Below are positions 25,440-34,190 of a DNA stretch of 64,000 nucleotides, one piece after another. The position numbers were made by a program, and so were the translations under genes. The stretch comes from Pseudonocardia kunmingensis (GTDB taxonomy: Bacteria > Actinomycetota > Actinomycetes > Mycobacteriales > Pseudonocardiaceae), in assembly GCF_006716445.1 (NCBI RefSeq), contig NZ_VFPA01000003.1, positions 1 to 64,000 of the forward strand, read 5' to 3'. The notes beneath the pieces were generated by a model. The model was given only the letters and a program-made list of their open reading frames with translations, was not told the origin of the DNA and did not search any database. Positions within the stretch are counted from its first letter, which is position 1. Every line of letters begins with the position of its first letter.

Positions 25440-25618
25440 CTATTCGTTCTGGTCGTACCGGTCACGGCCGGCCGATCCCGGGCGAGGTCGCCGACGACCG
25501 CGCGAACCACGATCGCGACTCCGAGAACTGCGATTCCCCAGCCCAGCATCACCAGGAAGCCCGCTCCGATGTTCGCACCTGCGCCCGGAGCGGTCTGCGA
25601 GTCGAGGTACTCCCCCAA
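25440..25618 (-). pseudogene. Possible remnant of a small membrane protein
   Basis: The minus-strand frame reads GEYLDSQTAPGAGANIGAGFLVMLGWGIAVLGVAIVVRAVVGDL, one clear transmembrane helix after a polar segment; upstream, across the region back to a TGA, ITFAVSLISIGLG would make another. The only starts are TTG codons, and the frame continues on the antisense of the flavin-binding gene. A decayed two-helix protein seems more likely than a working gene. Nothing else is seen in the 25386-25774 gap. Confidence 0.3.
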
Positions 25619-25774
25619 CCCGATCGAGATGAGCGAGACGGCGAAGGTGATGGAGGAGACTCGTCACATGGGAGACACGGCTGCAGTACATCCCGTCGAC
25701 GGGCTTCCGTCCCCGACCGCATGCTGAAGGGCGCACACGTTCCGGAACGCGCGATGCCGGTCGGACCACGCCGT

Positions 25775-26110
25775 TCAGGCCCGCCCCCACAGCGCGGTGT
25801 TGTCGCCCTCGGTGCGGCGGTAGTGGTCCTCCATCAACTGCAGCGAGTCGCGAATCTTCACCAGCTCGGCCTCGAAGGCGACCATCGCCGCGTAAGGCCC
25901 GTCGGCCGCGTCCATCACGCGGAGGTTGTAGGAGTTCGCGACCTCGGCGCTCACCGGATCGCCGAGCCACGGTTCGGGCAGGTAGGCCTCCTGGCTGAGC
26001 CGCCGAAGATGGAGCGACAGCTCGACGAGGCTGACGTCGATCGGGGCGCGAACGGCTGGAATGGCAGAAGGCTCGATCCGCAGGGCAGCGGACGGGAACT
26101 GACCAGGCAT
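25775..26110 (-). CDS. 111-residue helical protein, cassette copy 2
   Basis: Paralogue of the protein at 21756-22091, same length and same C-terminus (DHYRRTEGDNTALWGRA against DDYRRTEGENAALWGRA). The conserved core is LPEPWLGDPVSAEVANSYN and DGPYAAMVAFEAELVKIRDSL, a helix with regular heptad hydrophobics. The ATG at 26110 is chosen over a start 27 bases upstream because CGGAGGAG is at the right distance and the lengths of both copies then agree. It follows the second DUF3558 gene with a 124-bp gap containing the 22-bp element. Confidence 0.75.
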   Translation of the reverse strand: MPGQFPSAALRIEPSAIPAVRAPIDVSLVELSLHLRRLSQEAYLPEPWLGDPVSAEVANSYNLRVMDAADGPYAAMVAFEAELVKIRDSLQLMEDHYRRTEGDNTALWGRA

Positions 26111-26188
26111 CGACACTCTCCTCCGGAGGGACACCAATCGATCAGACGGTATGCCCAGCCGCGCGGATCAGCGGGTCACCGAAGACAC

Positions 26189-26209
26189 ATCGTTTGCGAT
26201 CGGGAACGC
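26189..26209 (-). promoter_or_regulatory. Conserved 22-bp palindromic element, copy 2
   Basis: Core CGTTTGCGATCGGGAACG (plus strand). It lies at the same relative place as copy 1, between a DUF3558 stop and a helical-protein start, 79 bases upstream of that start. TACCGT, a possible -10 box, lies 37 bases downstream on the minus strand. Sequence around the element is otherwise diverged between the two cassettes. Confidence 0.6.
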
Positions 26210-26234
26210 TCTCGTGGAGGCGTGGCCGCGCAGC

Positions 26235-26828
26235 TCAGCGGTCGAGCAAGGTCATCATCACGTCGGCCGCGACGGCTTCTGCGTCTCGGCACAGCTGCCC
26301 CTGCGGAATCGGCGGCGTTCGCCCGCCGTCCCGAAACTGCACGTCGACGAGCTGACCGACAGCCACGTCCACGATCACCGTGCAGTAGTTGGTGAGCCTC
26401 GTCGGGACCGCCACCACTGCCGGAAACCCGTGGATGGCGGTGCGTCGGATCTCTGCCGCCAAGTCCCCCGAGGTAAACCGCTCGACGCCCACCGTCGTCA
26501 CTAAGCTGATGCCTGCCGCCACCGCCCGAGGCTCGAACCCGCGGATGTCGCAAGCAACGACATCCCCGCCCGGATAGAGGCCCACCGGTGCTTGTGACAA
26601 CACGGGCCGCCCATCCAACCCCAGCCTCGCCCGCTGCCCCTCCGTCAGCAGTGAGCACGGATTCACCCCGTCGAGCCGCACCTCGCGTGGCCGAGGTGGC
26701 AGCTCGACCACCCCGTCCGGCCGCACCTCCGTGGACGTCGGTGGGGCCGACGGAGCCGGGCTCTCGGGCGAGCACGCGGAAGCCAGCACGGCCAGCACGG
26801 CCAGAACCGCTGCCCCGACCCATCGCAC
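26235..26828 (-). CDS. DUF3558 lipoprotein, cassette copy 2
   Basis: 197 residues. The signal VRWVGAAVLAVLAVLASACS has a lipobox-like ASAC. The Ser/Pro/Thr-rich linker is longer than in copy 1, then ELPPRPREVRLDGVNPCSLLTEGQRARLGLDGRPV follows, nearly identical to copy 1. The second half keeps RFTSGDLAAEIR, NYCTVIVDVAVGQLVDVQF and QLCRDAEAVAADVMMTLLDR. Both proteins are predicted to be surface lipoproteins of unknown role. The start is aligned with copy 1; a GTG three codons upstream is also possible. It lies 78 bases downstream of the TOTE-type helicase gene end, on the opposite side from that gene's start. Confidence 0.85.
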   Translation of the reverse strand: MRWVGAAVLAVLAVLASACSPESPAPSAPPTSTEVRPDGVVELPPRPREVRLDGVNPCSLLTEGQRARLGLDGRPVLSQAPVGLYPGGDVVACDIRGFEPRAVAAGISLVTTVGVERFTSGDLAAEIRRTAIHGFPAVVAVPTRLTNYCTVIVDVAVGQLVDVQFRDGGRTPPIPQGQLCRDAEAVAADVMMTLLDR

Positions 26829-26906
26829 GATGAGCACCGTAGCGGGCTGATCATGCTCAGGTCGTCGTTCCGCCCGGTCCCTGCAGCCGGCGGGTACTCC
26901 CCCGAG

Positions 26907-29273
26907 TCAGCCAGAAGGCGGAGGCACCGGTCGCAGGTTCCGCGGATCGGGAAACCCGAGGCCGATGTAGCCCGGCGCCCGCTTCGCCAACGACGACGCC
27001 AGCACGCCGGTGCCGACGTCGTGGTAGTCGTGCACCTCAGCCGTCGACTTCCCGGGGTACGGCCGCAGCACCCGACCCACGCACTGCACGAGCCGCCCCT
27101 TGAACGCGATCGGAGTGGCGAGGAACAGCGTGTCGAGCGCCGGGCAGTCGAATCCCTCACCGACGTACGACACCGTGGCGACGGCCACGAGCGGCCCCTC
27201 GTCCGGGCGCATCCGCGCCAGCGCAGCCTCGCGCGACCGGGCGCCCATGCCGCCCCGCAGCGTCACCGGGTCGTAGCCGGCGTTCCGCAGCAACTCGGCA
27301 AGGGCGTCGAGGTGCGCCTTCCGCTGTGTCAAGACCAGGCAGTGCCGACCCCGGCCGAGCGCGTCCACGACGTCGTCGGCCACTTGTCGGGTTCGTCGTA
27401 CGTCGCCGGCGAGGTCGCTGTAGATCGCGGCCATGCCGCCGGGCGCGGCCGGGTCGGCGACGCCGCGGTAGACGTAGTCCGTCGCGTGCACGACGAGCAG
27501 CCGATCCGGGGTTCCGGCGTCCGCGGCGGCGAGAGTGCCGGGTTCGGGCGCGGTGAGCGTGTGCCGGACGGGTCCGAGCTGCAGGGTCATCAGGTCGTCC
27601 AGCTGGTCACGCCGATAGGGCGTGGCCGTGAGGCCGAGCCAGCGGCGGGCACCGATCTGCCGGACCGCGTTCTCGAACGCCGCGGCCGGGATGTGGTGGC
27701 ACTCGTCCACGACGACCAGCCCATACCCGGCGGCGATCGCGGCGATGTCGTCGCGTCGCGCGAGCGTCTGCAGCGTCACGACGTCGACGGTGCCGCGCAT
27801 CCGCGCGCGTCCACCGCCCAGCTGACCCGCCGTCACGCCGAGGTGTTCCTGCAGGCGGGCGCGCCACTGGTCGGCGAGGGCCTTGCGATCGACGAGCACG
27901 AGCGTCGACACCGCGTGCCGGGCGATCACGGCGCACGCGATGACCGTCTTACCTGCTCCCGGCGGGGCGACCAGGACACCGAGGTCGTGCCCGACCAGCG
28001 CGTCGACCGCGGTGACCTGCTCGTCACGCAGCACCGTGGTGAAGGCGAACTGCTGGGGTCCACCCTGGCTCCGTTCATCGGCGACCTCGAGCCGGCTGCC
28101 TGCTTCCTCCACCGTTGTCGCCACGAGATCGGCAGTTCCGCGCGGAAGCACCAGCTCACCGGTGAGCGTCTCGTCGTAGCTCAGCAGGAACCGCGGGATG
28201 CCCCACGTGGAGAACCGCCGGCGCTGCCGGTCATAGAAGGCCGGGTTGGGCATCGAGGCCGCGTGCTTGAGCGTGGCGAGCAATGCCGGCGTGAGATCGG
28301 CCGTCGGCACGCTGACACCGGCGGTGAGGACGGCCCGGACCACGGCAGGCGGGCGCGGCTTCATCCGGGTGGCGGTCGGCGGCTGCAACCGTTCGACGGC
28401 GCGGCCGACCTGCACGGCACCGACCTGCCGAGCGATCCGATCGACCTCTCTCGGCGACATCCGCTGCAGGCTCGACAGGTACGCCCACTGGTCCTCGTGC
28501 GGTTCGAGGGTGCCGAGGTCGAGGAACACAGTGGTTCGGTCCTCACGTCGCGACCGGCCCTGCAGCGGCGCGGCGATCAGGTTGCCGATTCCCGATGTCG
28601 GCAGCACGTCCTGCGCGGGGAACAGCCGGTCGTAGCTCGTCAGGTTCATGCGGCCACGAAGCGAGATCGCCTCGCGCAGCAGCCCGCTGCCGAGCGTCCG
28701 GGCGGTCGCGGCGGGCACGGCGTCCGCGAAGAATATCCACACGTGCGCGCCGACCCCGGAGCGCGACACCTCGAGCGCCGCCGGGACGCCGACGGCCCGT
28801 GCCGCCTTGACGTAGGACAACGCGTCGAGCATGGCCGAGTCGCCGTCGAAGTCCGCGGCGAGCCAGTGGCAGCGGTCGCCGTCGCAGAGCGGGTAGAACC
28901 CGATGTGCGCGTCCCCAGTCAGATGCGCGGTCACCGCCTGGTCGGTCAACGGCAGATAGGGCCGCCTCGTGCCTTTGCGCCAACCGCCCTCGACGGCGGG
29001 AACCCAGCCCGACCGACCGGTCCGCGCGTTCTCCCACCGCACGGCGTACACGTCGCGGCGGGATGCGAACAGGGCGCGGAAGAACCGGACCTTCTCCTGC
29101 GACGACGACTGTGCATGGACCGGACCGGGCGGCTCGTGGAACAGCCCGGTCTGCGCGGGCGCAGGTGGGCCCGCCTGCTGCGGGGTGAGCTCGAGCAGCC
29201 GGAGCAGCCGGGCGTTCTCGCCACGCAGCCGCACCACCTCTCGTTCGAGGTCGTCGCGGCTGCCCGAATTCAT
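26907..29273 (-). CDS. TOTE-type archaeo-eukaryotic primase fused to DEAD/DECH helicase
   Basis: 788 residues. A short coiled coil (LEREVVRLRGENARLLRLLE, residues 9-28) precedes an archaeo-eukaryotic primase domain (about 60-290) with the metal-binding ADFDGD at 140-145, the SRSGVGAHVWIFF His motif near 177 and RLFPAQDVLP. A superfamily 2 helicase follows: Walker A APPGAGKT (436-443), DECH (523-526), LTATPYRRD and the arginine motif QCVGRVLRP near the end. This order (coil, AEP, helicase) is that of the TOTE conflict-system primase-helicase, proposed to make or repair nucleic acid during phage or plasmid conflict. Other TOTE parts are not next to it. All catalytic residues appear intact. Confidence 0.85.
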   Translation of the reverse strand: MNSGSRDDLEREVVRLRGENARLLRLLELTPQQAGPPAPAQTGLFHEPPGPVHAQSSSQEKVRFFRALFASRRDVYAVRWENARTGRSGWVPAVEGGWRKGTRRPYLPLTDQAVTAHLTGDAHIGFYPLCDGDRCHWLAADFDGDSAMLDALSYVKAARAVGVPAALEVSRSGVGAHVWIFFADAVPAATARTLGSGLLREAISLRGRMNLTSYDRLFPAQDVLPTSGIGNLIAAPLQGRSRREDRTTVFLDLGTLEPHEDQWAYLSSLQRMSPREVDRIARQVGAVQVGRAVERLQPPTATRMKPRPPAVVRAVLTAGVSVPTADLTPALLATLKHAASMPNPAFYDRQRRRFSTWGIPRFLLSYDETLTGELVLPRGTADLVATTVEEAGSRLEVADERSQGGPQQFAFTTVLRDEQVTAVDALVGHDLGVLVAPPGAGKTVIACAVIARHAVSTLVLVDRKALADQWRARLQEHLGVTAGQLGGGRARMRGTVDVVTLQTLARRDDIAAIAAGYGLVVVDECHHIPAAAFENAVRQIGARRWLGLTATPYRRDQLDDLMTLQLGPVRHTLTAPEPGTLAAADAGTPDRLLVVHATDYVYRGVADPAAPGGMAAIYSDLAGDVRRTRQVADDVVDALGRGRHCLVLTQRKAHLDALAELLRNAGYDPVTLRGGMGARSREAALARMRPDEGPLVAVATVSYVGEGFDCPALDTLFLATPIAFKGRLVQCVGRVLRPYPGKSTAEVHDYHDVGTGVLASSLAKRAPGYIGLGFPDPRNLRPVPPPSG

Positions 29274-29389
29274 CGCGTGGCCATTCCACCAGAATCCTGG
29301 ATCACAGCCGAGCCCGGATTCGGGACACTTCCCCGACCCGGATGGCGTTCGGTGAGAGCGACGAGGATGCCCCGGGATGCCTGCGCCCG

Positions 29390-30295
29390 CTACGGGTCGA
29401 CTTTCGAGTGCGCAGGTGCGGCGGCGGGCGCGGCGAAGAGGAGGAACGCCCGCGCAGCCGGCGAGAGGTCGACGTCGCGGTGGACGACCGAGGCCTCCAG
29501 CCGCTCGTCGGTGACGAGGTCGTGGACCACGAGCCCGGCCTCGCGGGCCAGCGCCCGCCACGCCTCGGCCATGATCGCTATCCCGGTGCCGTTGATCACC
29601 ATCGGCAGGACCGCCTCCCGGTGCTCGGTCTCGACGACGGCGATCGTCGACCGGTTCGTCGCGATGACCTGGTCCGCCACCCGGCGCATCCCGGTGCCGG
29701 GCTGGCCGATGATGAGCCGCTGGCCCTCGAGCTGGTCGTAGGTCAGCGGGCCGCGGGCGGGCAGGTTCGCCTCCCGGCAGGAGACGACGATGAAGCCCTG
29801 CCGGGTCAGCGGGTGCACGACGAGGTCCTCGGCGTCCGGCGTGGCCGTCACGGCCATGATCCCGAGCTCGACGCCGCCGGAGCGCACGAGCGACATCACC
29901 GTCTGCGGCGTCCCGGCCGCGCGGATCGAGATCTGCACCATCGGGTACCTGCGCACGAACCGGTCGATGACCGACGGCAGCGGGTCGACGGCCTGCGACG
30001 GCATCGTCGCGAGGACGAGCCGCCCGGTCCGCAGCCCGTTGACCGCCTCGACATGGGCGCGGGAGAGCTCCATCCAGTGCAGGACCTGGCGGGCCGGGGC
30101 GATGAGCGCCTCGCCCGCGGCGGTCAGCTGCAGCCGGCGGCCGGTCCGGGTGAACAGCTCGGCGCCGAGGTCGCGCTGGAGCGACTGCAGTGACTGCGAG
30201 ACCGACGGCTGGGCGACGAAGAGCTTCTCCGCGGCGGGATGGACACCGCCTTCGTCGACGACGGCGAGGAAGTACTGGAGCTGCCGGACGTCCAC
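29390..30295 (-). CDS. LysR-family regulator of the tartrate locus
   Basis: 301 residues. The N-terminal winged helix is DVRQLQYFLAVVDEGGVHPAAEKLFVAQPSVSQSLQSLQRDLGAELFTRTGRRLQLTAAGEAL, followed by a two-lobed effector domain starting GRLVLATMPSQAVDPLPSVIDRFVRRYP. GTG start. It is divergent from the tartrate/malate dehydrogenase gene with a 186-bp gap that carries two ATAGGT/GCAC half-palindromes, so it very likely activates the eight-kilobase locus in response to tartrate or a related hydroxy acid. Confidence 0.9.
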   Translation of the reverse strand: MDVRQLQYFLAVVDEGGVHPAAEKLFVAQPSVSQSLQSLQRDLGAELFTRTGRRLQLTAAGEALIAPARQVLHWMELSRAHVEAVNGLRTGRLVLATMPSQAVDPLPSVIDRFVRRYPMVQISIRAAGTPQTVMSLVRSGGVELGIMAVTATPDAEDLVVHPLTRQGFIVVSCREANLPARGPLTYDQLEGQRLIIGQPGTGMRRVADQVIATNRSTIAVVETEHREAVLPMVINGTGIAIMAEAWRALAREAGLVVHDLVTDERLEASVVHRDVDLSPAARAFLLFAAPAAAPAHSKVDP

Positions 30296-30318
30296 ACCGG
30301 CACGTTACCGCTTGGTGC

Positions 30319-30393
30319 GGTGCAACCTATGCGATTCGACCTTCGTGGCGACGACGTCGGCGTGCCGGACGCCAACGGATAGGTGCCACTTAT
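30319..30393. promoter_or_regulatory. LysR-box pair between the regulator and the tartrate operon
   Basis: ATAGGTGCCACTTAT (30379-30393) is a 15-bp imperfect palindrome matching the T-N11-A rule for LysR sites. A second related site on the other strand, ATAGGTTGCACC, spans 30319-30330 and includes the region just before the lysR start. The two are about 60 bp apart, the usual recognition-site and activation-site arrangement. Confidence 0.5.
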
Positions 30394-30481
30394 CGATGAC
30401 ATCGGATGTTGGTCTTGGACACAGCCGTGCCGCCACCGGTTCACTCCGTTCCTGACCGCCCGATCCCGAACCGGAGACACG

Positions 30482-31579
30482 ATGCCCAGCACCGCACGCA
30501 CCTACCGCATCGCGACGATCCCGGGCGACGGCGTCGGCCGCGAGGTCGTGGACGCCGGCCGCGCCGTCCTCGACGCGGCCGCCCGCGTGTCCGGCGAGGA
30601 CTTCGCGCTCGAGTGGACCGAGCTCCCCTGGGGCTCGGACCACTACGGCCGGACCGGCCGGATGATGCCTGCCGACGGCCTGCAGACCCTCGAAGGCTTC
30701 GACGCGATCTACTTCGGCGCGGTCGGCTGGCCCGGCGTGCCCGACCACGTGAGCCTGTGGGGGCTGCGCCTGGCGATCTGCCAGGGCTTCGACCAGTGGG
30801 CGAACGTCCGCCCGGTCGTCTTCCACCCCGGGGTGACCTCCCCGCTCCGCAAGGCCGATTCCGCCGACCTCGACTGGGTGGTCGTCCGCGAGAACAGCGA
30901 GGGCGAGTACGCCGGGCTCGGCGGGCGCAACTTCTCCGCCCGCGAGGGCGGCGAGGTCGCCGTCCAGAGCTCGCTGTTCACCGAGACGGGCTGCGAGCGG
31001 ATCATGCGGTTCTCGTTCGAGCTGGCCCGCACCCGCGACCGCAAGAAGGTCGCGAGCGTGACGAAGTCCAACGCCCAGCAGTACGGCATGGTCCTGTGGG
31101 ACGACGTCTTCCGCCGCGTCGCCGCCGACTACCCCGACGTCGAGACCGAGTCCGTCCTCGTCGACGCGATGGCCGCCCGGTTCGTCCTCGCCCCGGAGAG
31201 CCTTTCCGTGGTGGTCGCCTCGAACCTCAACGCCGACATCCTCTCCGACCTCGGCAGCGCCCTCGCCGGCAGCCTCGGGATCGCCGCGAGCGCGAACCTC
31301 AACCCCGAGCGCCGCTACCCCTCGATGTTCGAGCCCGTCCACGGCTCGGCTCCCGACATCGCCGGGCGCGGTGTCGCCAACCCGATCGGCGCGGTCGCCA
31401 GCGGCGCGATGATGCTCGACCACCTCGGCCATCCCGAGGTCGCCGACGCCGTGCGCGCCGCGATCGACGCCACCACCGCAGCGGGCGTCCTGACGGCGGA
31501 CCTCGGCGGGTCGGCCACGACCGAGGACGTCACATCGGCGCTGGTCGCAGCCCTGCGCGAGCCCGCCGTCGCCCGATAA
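30482..31579 (+). CDS. Tartrate dehydrogenase/D-malate dehydrogenase-type enzyme, first copy
   Basis: 365 residues of the isocitrate/isopropylmalate dehydrogenase family. YRIATIPGDGVGREVV is the N-terminal phosphate/NAD loop, DLDWVVVRENSEGEYAGLGGR the substrate loop, SVTKSNAQQYGM contains the catalytic Lys, and MFEPVHGSAPDIAGRGVANPIGAVASGAMMLDHLG is the diagnostic C-terminal block. GAVGWPGVPDHVSLWGLRL matches the tartrate/D-malate (TtuC/DmlA) subgroup rather than leucine biosynthesis. Predicted activity: NAD- and metal-dependent oxidation or decarboxylation of tartrate or D-malate. It leads the operon; a paralogue is encoded at 34750-35829. Confidence 0.85.
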   Translation: MPSTARTYRIATIPGDGVGREVVDAGRAVLDAAARVSGEDFALEWTELPWGSDHYGRTGRMMPADGLQTLEGFDAIYFGAVGWPGVPDHVSLWGLRLAICQGFDQWANVRPVVFHPGVTSPLRKADSADLDWVVVRENSEGEYAGLGGRNFSAREGGEVAVQSSLFTETGCERIMRFSFELARTRDRKKVASVTKSNAQQYGMVLWDDVFRRVAADYPDVETESVLVDAMAARFVLAPESLSVVVASNLNADILSDLGSALAGSLGIAASANLNPERRYPSMFEPVHGSAPDIAGRGVANPIGAVASGAMMLDHLGHPEVADAVRAAIDATTAAGVLTADLGGSATTEDVTSALVAALREPAVAR

Positions 31580-31645
31580 GCCGCCCGACAGCACCGCCAA
31601 CAGCACTGCAGAACCACGCGACGCACCGATCCAACGGAGGATCCG

Positions 31646-32617
31646 ATGAAGCGCTTCGCCAAGCTCGTCCCCGTCCTCGCCGCCAGCGCCCTGATCGCGG
31701 CCTGCGGTGGCATCGGCGGTGGTGACGACCCCGCCGCCTATCCCGAGCGGCCGATCGACTACGTCATCGCCTTCGATGCGGGGGGCGAATCCGACCTCAC
31801 CGCCCGCCTGCAGCAGAAGCCGCTCCAGGACGCCCTCGGAACCGAGGTGTCGATCTCCTACCAGCCGGGCGCCGGCGGCGCGCTCGCGTGGTCGGAGCTG
31901 ACCCGCACGCGGCCCGACGGCTACACGATCATGGGCCACAACCTGCCCCACATCATCCTCCAGCCGATGATGCGCGAGGACGCCGGCTACGAGACCGAGG
32001 AGCTCAAGCAGGTCTACATCTTCCAGTCGACGCCGAACATCCTCGCCGTCCGCGCCGACAGCGAGTACCGGACGCTCGACGACTTCATCGCCGCGGCGAA
32101 GGCGCGCCCCGGCGCGATGTCCGTCGGTGGCTCCGGCGACTTCAGCGCCAACCACATCGGCACCCTCCTGCTCAACGACGAGGCGGGCATCGAGACGACC
32201 TACACGCCGTTCTCCGGGACCGGCGCCGCGGTGCCTGCGCTGCTCGGCGGGCACGTCGACGCGCTCATGACGTACACGCCGATGATCAGCCAGCTCGGTG
32301 ACCAGATCCGCGTCCTCGGCGTCGCCACCGAGGAGCCGATGGCGGGCCTCGAGGACCACCCGACCTTCACCCAGCAGGGCATCGACCTCGTCGAAGGCGC
32401 CTACCGCGGCGTGGCCGTCCCGCCGGAGACCCCCGACGCGATCGTCGAGAAGCTCGCCGCCGCGTTCGCGAAGATCAACGAGGACCCGGCGCTCGCCGAG
32501 CAGTTCAAGGAGCAGCTGTTCGTCCTGGAGAACATGGGCCCCGCGGAGGCCGCCGCGTTCACCCAGGAGCGCAAGGCGGTCTACCAGGGCCTCTTCGAGC
32601 GCCTCGGCATGCTCTGA
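31646..32617 (+). CDS. tctC: TctC-type solute-binding lipoprotein (Bug family)
   Basis: 323 residues. The N-terminus MKRFAKLVPVLAASALIAACGG is a lipoprotein signal with lipobox IAAC. The mature part has the Bug-family blocks YPERPIDYVIAFDAGGESDLTARL, NVVY-like SISYQPGAGGALAWSELTRTRPDGYTIMG and GSGDFSANHIGTLLL, with the ligand-binding Asp/Ser region. It delivers a carboxylate, here probably tartrate, to TctA/TctB. The start has GGAGGA at the usual distance. It lies 66 bases after the dehydrogenase gene and 30 before tctA. Confidence 0.9.
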   Translation: MKRFAKLVPVLAASALIAACGGIGGGDDPAAYPERPIDYVIAFDAGGESDLTARLQQKPLQDALGTEVSISYQPGAGGALAWSELTRTRPDGYTIMGHNLPHIILQPMMREDAGYETEELKQVYIFQSTPNILAVRADSEYRTLDDFIAAAKARPGAMSVGGSGDFSANHIGTLLLNDEAGIETTYTPFSGTGAAVPALLGGHVDALMTYTPMISQLGDQIRVLGVATEEPMAGLEDHPTFTQQGIDLVEGAYRGVAVPPETPDAIVEKLAAAFAKINEDPALAEQFKEQLFVLENMGPAEAAAFTQERKAVYQGLFERLGML

Positions 32618-32647
32618 CGGCCCCCGGCCGCGCGGAAGGGAAGTCCC

Positions 32648-34189
32648 ATGTTCGACCTCCTCGGCAGCGGTGTCCTCGCGAACCTGGCACCGTCGATGCT
32701 GCTGCTCGTTCTCGTCGGCACCGCCGCGGGAATGGCCATCGGGGCCATGCCCGGCCTCAGCGCGACGATGGGGCTGGCGCTGCTCGTCCCGTTCACCTTC
32801 GTCATGGAGCCCACCCGGGCCCTCGTGCTCCTCGGCGCCTTCTACATGGGCGCCATCTACGGCGGATCGTTCACCGCCATCCTGGTCAACGCACCGGGAA
32901 CGCCGTCGTCGGTCGCGACGGCCCTCGAGGGCTACCAGATGACGAAGAAGGGCAAGAGCGAGCTGGCCGTCGTCGGCGCGACGATGGGCTCGCTCGTCGG
33001 CGGCCTCATCGGCGTCGTCGCCCTCATCTTCCTCGCGCCGCCGCTCGCCGACCTCTCGCTGCGGTTCGGTCCCCAGGAGTACTTCTGGATCGCGATCTTC
33101 GGCCTGACGATCATCATCTCGATGGCCTCCGGGTCGATCGTCAAGGGCCTCATCGGCGGTGTCCTCGGCCTGCTGCTCGCCACCATCGGCGTCGCTCCGG
33201 TGGGCGGGGAGGTCCGGTTCACCTTCGGGGAGCCGATGCTCCAGGGCGGCATCCCGCTCGTGCCCGCCATGGTCGGGCTCTTCACGATCCCGGAGGTGAT
33301 CCGGCTCGTCGCCCGCAAGGGTCGCGACGCGCAGATGCTCGACGAGGGCGCGCACCGCGAGAAGCTGTGGCCGATGATCCGGCTGATCTTCTCGAAGCCG
33401 GTCAACCTCGTCCGCTCGAGCGTCATCGGCACCGTCACCGGCATCCTGCCCGGCGCGGGCGGCAGCATCGCCAACCTCGTCGCCTACAACGAGGCGAAGC
33501 GGTCCTCGAAGCACCCGGAGACCTACGGCAAGGGCGAGGTCGACGGCGTGGTCGCCGCCGAGTCCGCGAACAACGCCACGGTCGGTGGCGGGATGATCCC
33601 GACCCTGACGCTCGGCGTGCCCGGCACCCCGCCGGACGCCATCATCATCGGCGTCCTGCTCCTGCACGGGCTGCGTCCCGGCGCCGAGCTGTTCAGCACC
33701 TCCGGCGACCTCGTCTACACCTTCGCGATCGCACTGGCCGTCTCCGCGATCATGATGGTCCCGGTCGGCCTCATCGGCGGTCGCGCCCTCCAGCGCGGCG
33801 TCGTCGCGATGCCGGCCCGGTACCTCGCGCCCGGCATCACGGTGCTGACGATCGTCGGCGCCTACGCGGTGCGCACCTCCGTCGTCGACGTCGTCATCAT
33901 GCTCGTCCTCGGCGTACTGGCCTACTTCCTGTCGCTGGCGGGCATCAGCGCCGCGCCGATCGTCCTGGGCCTCATCCTCGGCTCGATCGCCGAGACCGGG
34001 CTCGTCCAGGGCATGCTCACCGCACAGGGCGAGCCGCAGCCGTGGCTGACGTTCTTCAACCGCCCGCTCAGCCTCGTCCTCATCGCCCTCACGGTCGCCT
34101 CGCTCGTCTGGCCGTTCGTGCGGGCCCGGCGAGGGCGCCGGACCCCTCCGGCCGGCGCCGTGCCCGCCGAGACGTCGAGGAAGGACTGA
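32648..34189 (+). CDS. tctA: TctA large membrane subunit, tripartite tricarboxylate transporter
   Basis: 513 residues, about 11-12 hydrophobic segments. Family motifs AMPGLSATMGLALLVPFTF (the G-x-P-G-L-T type), SFTAILVNAPGTPSSVATALEGYQM and, in the second half, GVPGTPPDAIIIGVLLLHGLRPGAELF are all clear. The two Pro-Gly repeats form the substrate pathway. It works with TctB and the TctC lipoprotein as a proton- or sodium-driven importer. Its stop is one base before the tctB start. Confidence 0.93.
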   Translation: MFDLLGSGVLANLAPSMLLLVLVGTAAGMAIGAMPGLSATMGLALLVPFTFVMEPTRALVLLGAFYMGAIYGGSFTAILVNAPGTPSSVATALEGYQMTKKGKSELAVVGATMGSLVGGLIGVVALIFLAPPLADLSLRFGPQEYFWIAIFGLTIIISMASGSIVKGLIGGVLGLLLATIGVAPVGGEVRFTFGEPMLQGGIPLVPAMVGLFTIPEVIRLVARKGRDAQMLDEGAHREKLWPMIRLIFSKPVNLVRSSVIGTVTGILPGAGGSIANLVAYNEAKRSSKHPETYGKGEVDGVVAAESANNATVGGGMIPTLTLGVPGTPPDAIIIGVLLLHGLRPGAELFSTSGDLVYTFAIALAVSAIMMVPVGLIGGRALQRGVVAMPARYLAPGITVLTIVGAYAVRTSVVDVVIMLVLGVLAYFLSLAGISAAPIVLGLILGSIAETGLVQGMLTAQGEPQPWLTFFNRPLSLVLIALTVASLVWPFVRARRGRRTPPAGAVPAETSRKD

Positions 34190-34190
34190 C

